A stretch of 21,023 nucleotides of DNA from Bacteroidaceae bacterium (GTDB taxonomy: Bacteria > Bacteroidota > Bacteroidia > Bacteroidales > Bacteroidaceae). This document shows positions 7,287 to 13,457 of this stretch, in pieces. Every line of letters begins with the position of its first letter. Within the stretch, counting starts at the first letter, position 1. Made by a program: the position numbers and the translations under genes. The notes beneath the pieces are model-generated. The model had not been told where the DNA came from and did not search any database. It was given only the letters and a program-made list of their open reading frames with translations. The stretch covers positions 1 to 21,023 of the forward strand of contig JAEDIG010000033.1 in assembly GCA_016292545.1 (NCBI GenBank). Reading direction: 5' to 3'.

Positions 7287-9254
7287 ATGTCCTTACAAAA
7301 CCCATTCGTATATGCAGACGAAAAGTTTGCCGACCTTCAGCTGCTTCGCTATCAGGTGAAAGGCTTCGACAACCTTTCCCTGCGCCAGAAATGCCTCGTA
7401 TATTATCTCAGCGAGGCTGCCCTGTGGGGGCGCGACATCCTGTGGGACCAGAACTGCCGCTACAATCTGCCCATCAGACATCTGCTTGAGGCCATCTACA
7501 AGCACTACACAGGCGACCGTTCCAGACAGGAGTTCCAGGCCTTCACGGTCTACCTGAAGCGGGTGTGGTTCTCCTCTGGCATCCACCACCATTATGGTTG
7601 CCAGAAGATTATGCCTGCATTCAGCGAGGCTTTCCTGCGACAAGCGGCCGCACAGCTTCCGGCCGGCAGTCTGAAACTGCCCGAAGGAAGAACCGTCGGC
7701 AGCCTGCTCGACACACTCTGCCCCGTCATCTTCTCGTCCCACATCCTGGCCAAACGTGTGAACCAGACCGACGGAGAGGATTTGCTGCTCACCTCGGCAA
7801 GCAACTATTACGAAGAAGGCATCACACAGCATGAGGCCGAACAGTTCTATGCCCGGCAGAAAGCAGCGGGCGACCAGGAGCGTCCTGTCATGTATGGCAT
7901 GAACAGCAAACTCATACGAAGGCCCGACGGAAGCCTGGCCGAAGACACATACCGTAGCGGAGGACGATACGGGAACGCCATCGACCACATCGTGCAGATG
8001 CTGCAGGCGGCCCTGCCCTACGCGGAAAACGAGCGGCAAAGGACCGTCATCAACACGCTCATCAATTTCTACCGCACAGGCGACCTCCACACTTTCGACC
8101 GCTATGCCATCGAATGGGTGGCCGACACGGAAAGCCAGGTGGATTTCGTGAACGGCTTCACGGAGGTATATGGCGACCCGCTGGGCCTGAAGGCGAGCTG
8201 GGAAGGCTATGCCTATTTCACCGATGCCGAAGCCAGCACCAGAGCCCAGAAGCTGAGCGACAACGCGCAATGGTTCGAGGACCACTCACCCATCAATCCG
8301 GCCTACCGCAAGCCCACGTGCAAAGGCGTTTCGGCCAGCGTGGTCACAGCTGCCATCCTGGGCGGCGACCTGTATCCCAGCAGCGCCATTGGCATCAACC
8401 TGCCCAACAGCAACTGGATTCGCAGCGAGCACGGCAGCAAAAGCGTCACCATCGGCAACCTCATCCATGCCTACGACGAAGCGGCCAAGGCCGGTGGCAT
8501 GCTCAGGGAATTTGTCATAGACGAAGCCACCCTGCAGATGGTCAACCGCTACAATGCCGAATGCGAAAGCCTGCACACCGACCTGCACGAATGTCTGGGA
8601 CACGGCAGCGGACGAATGAAGCCCGGCGTGGACCCCGATGCCCTGAAAGCCTACAGCAGCACCATCGAGGAAGCACGAGCCGACCTGTTCGGGCTCTATT
8701 ACATCGCCGACGAGATGATGCTGAAACTGGGTCTGCTGCCATGTAAGGAAGCCTATCAGTCGCAATACTACACCTACATGATGAACGGACTGATGTCGCA
8801 ACTTGTACGCATAGAACCAGGCCATCAAATCGAAGAGGCCCACATGCGCAACAGGGCGCTCATCGCACGGTGGACACTGGCCCATGCCCCCGAAGCCGCC
8901 AGAATGGTGAACCGGGCAGGCAAGACCTATGTAGAGGTCACCGACTACCCCGCACTCAGGAAAGCCTTCGGCACACTTCTGGCCGAAGTGCAGCGCATCA
9001 AGAGCGAAGGGGACTACGAAGCCGCACGCCTGCTGGTGGAAACATACGGTGTGCAGGTGGACGCCACACTCCATCAGGAGATACGCCAGCGCTACGAGGC
9101 ACTCCATCTGGCTCCCTACAAGGGATTCATCAATCCACGCTACAAGGTGCAAACCGGCGAGAACGGACAAATCACCTCCGTACAGGTGACCTATGGTGAG
9201 CCCTACGACCAGCAGATGATGCGATACAGCGAACAATACGCCACCCTATTATAA
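7287..9254 (+). CDS. Dipeptidyl-peptidase III-like zinc metallopeptidase (M49)
   Basis: Removes dipeptides from the N-terminus of short peptides; resembles the Bacteroides thetaiotaomicron DPP III. Zinc ligands and catalytic glutamate are visible as HECLGH (434-439; HExxxH-type motif of M49) and the second motif EEARAD (461-466). The N-terminal half carries the family-typical run SEAALWGRDILWDQN (42-56). The length of 655 is close to the characterised bacterial enzyme, about 675 from memory. The chosen start shows no signal peptide or lipobox, so a cytoplasmic role in peptide turnover is inferred. The AlkD-like gene starts 6 bases after its stop, and a small hairpin (CGGGT 7252-7256 / ACCCG 7264-7268) without a T-run separates it from the AraC-type gene. 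Confidence 0.92.
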   Translation: MSLQNPFVYADEKFADLQLLRYQVKGFDNLSLRQKCLVYYLSEAALWGRDILWDQNCRYNLPIRHLLEAIYKHYTGDRSRQEFQAFTVYLKRVWFSSGIHHHYGCQKIMPAFSEAFLRQAAAQLPAGSLKLPEGRTVGSLLDTLCPVIFSSHILAKRVNQTDGEDLLLTSASNYYEEGITQHEAEQFYARQKAAGDQERPVMYGMNSKLIRRPDGSLAEDTYRSGGRYGNAIDHIVQMLQAALPYAENERQRTVINTLINFYRTGDLHTFDRYAIEWVADTESQVDFVNGFTEVYGDPLGLKASWEGYAYFTDAEASTRAQKLSDNAQWFEDHSPINPAYRKPTCKGVSASVVTAAILGGDLYPSSAIGINLPNSNWIRSEHGSKSVTIGNLIHAYDEAAKAGGMLREFVIDEATLQMVNRYNAECESLHTDLHECLGHGSGRMKPGVDPDALKAYSSTIEEARADLFGLYYIADEMMLKLGLLPCKEAYQSQYYTYMMNGLMSQLVRIEPGHQIEEAHMRNRALIARWTLAHAPEAARMVNRAGKTYVEVTDYPALRKAFGTLLAEVQRIKSEGDYEAARLLVETYGVQVDATLHQEIRQRYEALHLAPYKGFINPRYKVQTGENGQITSVQVTYGEPYDQQMMRYSEQYATLL

Positions 9255-9260
9255 CACAAG

Positions 9261-9830
9261 ATGACTACACAAGACACGATAAGAGAAATCAAGCAAGAAC
9301 TGCGGGCCGCCATGAACGGAGTAGTGTCCGCACAGATGCGCCAGGCAGGTATGCCCTACAAGCTCATCTTTGGTGTGGAACTGCCCCGCCTGCAGGAGAT
9401 CGCCCGTGAGTTCCGCGCCGACCGCCGTTTGGCGCAGGCGTTGTGGAACGAACCATCACGCGAATGCAAGATTCTGGCCACCATGCTCATGCCCCCTGCA
9501 GAATGCCTCGCCGAGATTGCCGAGATATGGACCGACGAGATGCCCACTGCCGAGATGGCACAGATAGCCGTGCAGCACCTGTTTTCCCGCACCACATGGG
9601 CTGCCGACACGGCCTTCTGCTGGATTGCAAGCGGGCATCCCGTGCGCCAGCTGTGCGGTTTCCTCATCATTGCCAGGCTGCTGTCCCGCGGAGAACAGTT
9701 CAACCAAGCGGCTCTCGATGAATTGAAAGACCAGGCCGAAGCATCCCTGCCCGATGCAAGCCTTCCATTGCGCAAAGCCATCACTTCTGTGCTGGAAAGA
9801 TTGCCTAATCCGTCCAACAATGCGGAATAA
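9261..9830 (+). CDS. AlkD-like DNA alkylation repair HEAT-repeat protein
   Basis: A 189-residue, all-helical protein of the DNA alkylation repair (AlkD/AlkC) HEAT-repeat superfamily. The signature portion is YKLIFGVELPRLQEIARE (33-50) followed by ECKILATMLMPP (68-79), the usual form in Bacteroidales homologues. AlkD glycosylases excise positively charged alkylpurines, but this protein is shorter than AlkD (about 230-240 residues), and I cannot assign the catalytic Trp/Asp/Arg set with confidence, so glycosylase activity is not shown. It follows the DPP III gene by 6 bases, suggesting co-transcription without an evident functional link. It could instead be a HEAT-repeat DNA- or protein-binding protein. 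Confidence 0.8.
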   Translation: MTTQDTIREIKQELRAAMNGVVSAQMRQAGMPYKLIFGVELPRLQEIAREFRADRRLAQALWNEPSRECKILATMLMPPAECLAEIAEIWTDEMPTAEMAQIAVQHLFSRTTWAADTAFCWIASGHPVRQLCGFLIIARLLSRGEQFNQAALDELKDQAEASLPDASLPLRKAITSVLERLPNPSNNAE

Positions 9831-9875
9831 CCAAAAAACTTGGGCAATTATTACCCTACATTGAAATAAAATAAT

Positions 9876-9883
9876 TAACTTTG
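9876..9883 (+). promoter_or_regulatory. -7 promoter element of the fur-like gene
   Basis: TAACTTTG, a match to TAnnTTTG, ends only 9 bases before the ATG at 9893. A start of transcription 4-9 bases downstream would give a transcript with almost no leader. TTG at 9861-9863 is too close (12-base gap) to be a normal -33 element. Confidence 0.6.
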
Positions 9884-9892
9884 TGGGCACAG

Positions 9893-10390
9893 ATGAGCAA
9901 TAAAGATGAGTTATACACGAAAGCCGAGAAGAAACTGAACGGTTTTCTTGCTCTGCAACATAAGCGCAGGACCCCCGAACGATACGAGGTGCTGCGCATA
10001 ATATGCAGTACCGACGGAATCTTCACACAGGAGCAACTGACCGACAGGATGAAGGCAGAAGGCAAGTTCCTGGTGAGCCGTTCCACACTGTTCAGCATCC
10101 TCGAGCTGCTTGTGGAGGCCCAGCTGCTCATCAGGCACAACCTGCCCCGGGCCGCCCACTATGAGTGCTGCTTGCAAGACAGGCCCTACCTCTATCTCGT
10201 ATGCACACAGTGCGGAAGCATCCATACGATGAGGGATGCCCAGATGGAAAAGGAAATGCTCAACGTCAAATCAAAAAAGATGACCATCTGCCAGCGGATC
10301 CTCTATCTGAACGGAATCTGCAAGAAATGCGAGAAGACCAATCGCAAGGAAAAGGACAAGAAACAGAATTCAAACCACATATCTGAATAA
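9893..10390 (+). CDS. Divergent Fur-family transcriptional regulator
   Basis: A 165-residue winged-helix protein of the Fur/Zur/PerR family. The N-terminal DNA-binding domain spans about 20-82 and the dimerisation domain follows. Structural zinc cysteines are kept as CTQC (104-107) and CKKC (143-146). The usual His-rich metal-sensing stretch before the first CxxC is replaced by RPYLYLV, and the recognition helix reads STLFSIL where TVYRTL is common, so classical iron or zinc sensing is doubtful. The C-terminus is strongly basic (about 147-158). The ATG at 9893 is used because an upstream in-frame TTG at 9881 lies inside the promoter. The stop is one base before purA, so the two genes are surely co-transcribed; a link to purine synthesis is inferred only from that. 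Confidence 0.85.
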   Translation: MSNKDELYTKAEKKLNGFLALQHKRRTPERYEVLRIICSTDGIFTQEQLTDRMKAEGKFLVSRSTLFSILELLVEAQLLIRHNLPRAAHYECCLQDRPYLYLVCTQCGSIHTMRDAQMEKEMLNVKSKKMTICQRILYLNGICKKCEKTNRKEKDKKQNSNHISE

Positions 10391-10391
10391 T

Positions 10392-11660
10392 ATGACAAAA
10401 GGAAAAGTTGATGCCCTCCTAGGCATCGTATTCGGAGACGAAGGAAAAGGCAAGGTCGTGGACGTGTTCACTCCACGCTATGACATTGTCGCCCGTTTTG
10501 CAGGTGGCCCCAACGCAGGCCACACAATCATATTCGACGGGAAGAAGTTTGTGCTCCGCAGCATTCCTTCGGGAATCTTCGACACAGGGAAAATCAACAT
10601 CATCGGCAACGGATGCGTCATTGCGCCCGACCTGTTCATGGCAGAAGCCAAGGAACTGGAAACAGCTGGCTATGACATCAAGAGCCGCCTGCACATCAGC
10701 AAGCGGGCCCACCTCATCCTGCCCACCCACCGTCTGCTCGACAGGGCATACGAGGCTGCAAAGGGAAAGAACAAGGTGGGCACCACCGGCAAGGGAATCG
10801 GCCCCACCTATAGCGAAAAGGCCGCACGCACCAGCCTGCGTGTGGGCGACATACTGGAACGCTTCGAGGAGAAATACCTGGCGCTCAAGGCACGCCACGA
10901 GCAGATTCTGCGCGACCTGAACTTCACCGACTACGACATCACCGAAGAGGAGCAGCAGTGGATGAAAGGCGTGGAATACATGCGCCAGTTCAAGCTGTCC
11001 GACACAGAGACGGAAATCAACAAGGCGCTCCGCGAAGGCAAGAACGTATTGGCAGAAGGCGCACAGGGCACCATGCTCGACATCGACCACGGCACCTATC
11101 CCTACGTGAGCAGCAGCAGCACCGTGAGCGGCGGTGTATGCACAGGTCTGGGTGTGGCCCCCAACACCATCGGAGAAATCTTCGGCATCTTCAAGGCCTA
11201 CAGCACACGTGTGGGCAGCGGTCCGTTCCCCGTAGAGCTGTTCGATGCCACAGGCGACAAGATACGCGAGATCGGTCATGAGTTCGGAGCCGTCACAGGC
11301 CGCAACCGCCGATGCGGCTGGCTCGACCTTGTTGCCCTCAAGTATGCCATCATGATCAACGGTGTCACCCAGCTCATCATGATGAAGAGCGATGTGCTCG
11401 ACACCTTCGACACCATCCGCGTATGCATCGCCTACACCAAGGACGGCCAAACCACCACCGACATGCCCTACGACACCGAAGGCTGGCAAGCCGTCTACAA
11501 GGACCTGCCCGGCTGGCGCACCGACCTCACCGCCATGACCTCTGCCGACCAGTTCCCCGCCGAACTGAAGGCCTACATCTCATACATAGAAGCCGAGACC
11601 CATGTCCCCATCACCATCGTAAGTGTGGGTCCCGATCGTGCACAAACCATCGAGCTTTAA
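10392..11660 (+). CDS. purA: Adenylosuccinate synthetase
   Basis: Converts IMP, aspartate and GTP to adenylosuccinate, the first committed step to AMP; cytoplasmic homodimer. The 422-residue length is normal. Motifs are GDEGKGK (15-21) with catalytic Asp16, GGPNAGHT (38-45) with catalytic His44, the IMP-binding GTTGKGIGPTYSEKA (about 129-143), GAQGTMLDID and the C-terminal base-recognition region with MKSDVLDTF and VSVGPDR. An oddity is IVF in place of the nearly universal QW-containing sequence before GDEGKGK. It is co-transcribed with the fur-like gene one base upstream and is followed by a long perfect hairpin. Confidence 0.96.
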   Translation: MTKGKVDALLGIVFGDEGKGKVVDVFTPRYDIVARFAGGPNAGHTIIFDGKKFVLRSIPSGIFDTGKINIIGNGCVIAPDLFMAEAKELETAGYDIKSRLHISKRAHLILPTHRLLDRAYEAAKGKNKVGTTGKGIGPTYSEKAARTSLRVGDILERFEEKYLALKARHEQILRDLNFTDYDITEEEQQWMKGVEYMRQFKLSDTETEINKALREGKNVLAEGAQGTMLDIDHGTYPYVSSSSTVSGGVCTGLGVAPNTIGEIFGIFKAYSTRVGSGPFPVELFDATGDKIREIGHEFGAVTGRNRRCGWLDLVALKYAIMINGVTQLIMMKSDVLDTFDTIRVCIAYTKDGQTTTDMPYDTEGWQAVYKDLPGWRTDLTAMTSADQFPAELKAYISYIEAETHVPITIVSVGPDRAQTIEL

Positions 11661-11680
11661 TCATAATCCCCCAAACCAAC

Positions 11681-11721
11681 GCCGGGCGGAAACATGCGAA
11701 TCATCCATGTTTCCGCCCGGC
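11681..11721 (+). terminator. Strong hairpin after purA (terminator-like, no T-tract)
   Basis: GCCGGGCGGAAACATG (11681-11696) and its exact reverse complement (11706-11721) form a 16-bp perfect stem around a 9-base loop, 20 bases after the purA stop. No T-run follows, so it may act as an RNA 3'-end stabiliser or rely on another termination mechanism. Confidence 0.65.
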
Positions 11722-11732
11722 ATCAGTTTGAG

Positions 11733-11814
11733 AGGAATACTACTCCTTTTCCAAAGAAGATATACTTCATCGGCACCAGGAGTATATCTCCTATCGGCCA
11801 CGAAGTATATCTTC
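11733..11814. repeat. Array of 13-bp palindromic units at 23-bp period
   Basis: Three units start at 11756, 11779 and 11802, exactly 23 bp apart: GAAGATATACTTC, GGAGTATATCTCC and GAAGTATATCTTC. Units one and three are exact reverse complements, and each unit is itself a 4-bp stem (GAAG/CTTC or GGAG/CTCC) around an AT-only core. The two 10-bp spacers both contain ATCGGC. A degenerate fourth unit, AGGAATACTACTCCT, lies at 11733-11747. The compensated changes (GAAG with CTTC, GGAG with CTCC) suggest selection for pairing or for a dyad-symmetric protein site. The function is unknown. Confidence 0.85.
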
Positions 11815-11842
11815 TTCTGGGAACGGGAGGGGCAATGTGACT

Positions 11843-11968
11843 ATGACTAAATGCAAATATTTTGAAGAAAATGTAACAAAAAAGAATAAAACATCTGTGG
11901 AACTTGAAAAAGAAGGCGGTTCAAAACCTAAGATTAACACACCCTCTGATGCTCTTCTTAATGCCTAA
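11843..11968 (+). CDS. Possible small protein, 41 residues (unknown)
   Basis: An ATG-to-TAA frame of 42 codons that begins MTKCKYFEEN and ends NTPSDALLNA. It is lysine- and glutamate-rich, has no membrane segment or signal peptide, and uses AT-rich codons unlike purA. A purine-rich GGGAGGGG (11825-11832) lies 10 bases before the ATG and could aid initiation, although Bacteroidota depend little on such sites. I do not recognise the family. It may be a real small protein, a decayed fragment of a transferred gene, or chance. It lies between the palindrome array and the 23-bp tandem repeats, upstream of the DUF4143-type ATPase. Confidence 0.3.
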   Translation: MTKCKYFEENVTKKNKTSVELEKEGGSKPKINTPSDALLNA

Positions 11969-11982
11969 CTTACAACTAGGGT

Positions 11983-12051
11983 AAGTGATAAGTTAACGGC
12001 TATACAAGTGACTAATTAACGGTTAAACAAGTGACTAATTAGCGGCTTGAG
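11983..12051 (+). repeat. Three 23-bp direct tandem repeats
   Basis: Units at 11983-12005, 12006-12028 and 12029-12051 share the core AAGTGAyTAATTAryGGyT, the first unit being the most diverged. The stretch before them, starting near 11959 (AATGCCTAACTTAC), resembles a degenerate extra unit. They are AT-rich and intergenic, start just after the small ORF and lie about 100 bases before the ATPase promoter. Iteron-like or operator-like roles are possible but unproven. Confidence 0.8.
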
Positions 12052-12130
12052 GACTGCGAAGTTTAGCACGCCTTCACCAACAAAAGAAGAAAGAATAATT
12101 CCACCTTCATGAAGAAAACTCTGCTTTTTG

Positions 12131-12161
12131 TTGTGCATTAAGGAAAATCTATGTATTTTTG
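12131..12161 (+). promoter_or_regulatory. Promoter of the ATPase gene; decides its start
   Basis: TATTTTTG (12154-12161) matches TAnnTTTG, and TTG at 12131-12133 is a -33 element at a 20-base spacing. Transcription would begin near 12167-12170, so the upstream in-frame TTG at 12159 cannot be the start and the ATG at 12246 is preferred. Confidence 0.7.
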
Positions 12162-12169
12162 CATCAGAA

Positions 12170-12222
12170 ATGCACCACAAAAGGTGCATATACGGCAATA
12201 ATATGCACCTTTTATGGTGCAT
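12170..12222. repeat. Nested inverted repeats (two ATGCACC/GGTGCAT palindromes)
   Basis: ATGCACC-N6-GGTGCAT occurs at 12170-12189 and again at 12203-12222. The whole left half (12170-12191) is also the reverse complement of the right half (12201-12222) with one mismatch, around a 9-base spacer. TGCAT-N5-ATGCA at 12160-12174 adds a further dyad at the transcription start. The structure fills the 5' leader of the ATPase gene, so it could be a repressor operator pair or an RNA element with two alternative folds (two small hairpins or one long one). Confidence 0.85.
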
Positions 12223-12245
12223 ATAACAGCAAAAAACATGAAGTT

Positions 12246-13424
12246 ATGATAGACACGTATCTGATACAATACATGAACGAGCAAACGGCGTTGGTGTCGA
12301 CCAGGTTCAAACGATACATGTACGCACAGATAGACTGGAACCTGCGCCTTGTGGGACTAGTGGGTCCCCGCGGCGTGGGCAAGTCAACCATGGTGCTCCA
12401 GCATATACGCGAGACTGCCAACCATGAGAAAGTTTTGTATGTGTCGGCTGACCACAGCTACTTCTCCAATCATACATTGACGGAACTGGCTGACAACTTC
12501 GTCAAAGAAGGCGGTGAGCACCTATATATTGATGAGGTGCATAAATATGAAGGTTGGTCAACAGCACTAAAACAAATATATGACACACATCCCACGCTGA
12601 AGGTGATGTATACAGGCTCCTCTGTTCTGGATATTCTTGCAGGAAAGGCCGATCTGAGCCGTCGTGTAGTACAATACAATATGCAGGGACTGTCGTTCAG
12701 GGAATATCTGGAAATGTTTCACGGTATAAAGACCCCTGTCAGGACATTGCATGAAATCGTAGCCAGCCATGGACTTGGAATTGAAGGATTGCTTCATCCC
12801 CTTCCTCTCTTTCGGGACTACCTGCGAGTAGGCTATTACCCTTTTTCCAAAGAAGGTGCATTCTTTACCCGTCTTGAACAAGTGATTACACAAACCACAG
12901 AATACGATCTTCCAAGGTTTGCCAATCTGTCATTCACCACAGGCCGCAAATTGCACAGGCTTCTGGTTCTCCTTTCGGAAACAGTCCCGCTAAAGCCCGA
13001 ATATACCAGTTTGTCTAATACCATCAAGGCAAGCCGGAACGACATACCCGACTACCTGCTACTGCTGGAAAAAGCCCAGATGATTGGCCAGCTCAGGAAT
13101 GAGACGGGCGGCATACGTGGTTTGGGGAAGATAGAAAAGGTATATCTGGACAATACGAATATCATGACTGCACTGGTGGGTGAGGCTGCCGACATCGGCA
13201 CCATCCGTGAGACATTCTTCTACAACCAGACACGAGTGGTAGCGGATGTCATTTCCTCCAATGAATCGGATTTCCGCATCGGCAACTTCACCTTTGAGGT
13301 GGGAGGCAGAAGCAAGAAGCGCAAACAAATAGCCGACATTCCTGACGCATACATCGTGAAGGATGACATAGAGTACGGGGCTACCGGCGTTATTCCCCTT
13401 TGGGCCTTCGGTCTTATGTATTAG
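12246..13424 (+). CDS. AAA-type ATP-binding protein with DUF4143-like C-terminus
   Basis: A 392-residue member of the large Bacteroidota family of AAA_14/DUF4143 ATPases, whose physiological role is poorly known. Seen: Walker A GPRGVGKST (40-48), Walker B LYIDEVHK (93-100), a sensor-like YTGSS (122-126), DLSRR (136-140) with a potential arginine finger, SFREYLEM (150-157), and a C-terminal region (about 220-392) typical of DUF4143. It has no signal peptide. The start at 12246 is set by the promoter; the frame extends upstream through the leader palindromes but that part is untranslated or untranscribed. The gene uses more AT-rich codons than its neighbours, stands alone between unrelated operons and is preceded by several repeat types, which suggests horizontal acquisition. 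Confidence 0.87.
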   Translation: MIDTYLIQYMNEQTALVSTRFKRYMYAQIDWNLRLVGLVGPRGVGKSTMVLQHIRETANHEKVLYVSADHSYFSNHTLTELADNFVKEGGEHLYIDEVHKYEGWSTALKQIYDTHPTLKVMYTGSSVLDILAGKADLSRRVVQYNMQGLSFREYLEMFHGIKTPVRTLHEIVASHGLGIEGLLHPLPLFRDYLRVGYYPFSKEGAFFTRLEQVITQTTEYDLPRFANLSFTTGRKLHRLLVLLSETVPLKPEYTSLSNTIKASRNDIPDYLLLLEKAQMIGQLRNETGGIRGLGKIEKVYLDNTNIMTALVGEAADIGTIRETFFYNQTRVVADVISSNESDFRIGNFTFEVGGRSKKRKQIADIPDAYIVKDDIEYGATGVIPLWAFGLMY

Positions 13425-13457
13425 TCACACTTTGCCTTATTTTGCAGATTTGACAGG

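Noticed and set aside
11623..11850. 75-codon open frame overlapping the 3' end of purA and the palindrome array
   Set aside because: It starts out of frame inside purA and crosses the terminator-like hairpin; no coding character.
11733..12051. CRISPR-like array
   Set aside because: The repeats are 13 and 23 bp, the palindrome spacers are short and similar to each other, the 23-bp units have no spacers, and there are no cas genes nearby.
12105..12114. Perfect 10-bp palindrome CTTCATGAAG upstream of the ATPase promoter
   Set aside because: Too short to separate from chance in an AT-rich region; it lies just upstream of the -33 element but nothing else supports a function.
12159..12245. 29-codon upstream extension of the ATPase gene starting at a TTG
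   Set aside because: The TTG is inside the promoter -7 element and the extension is encoded by the nested palindromes, so it is probably leader, not protein.
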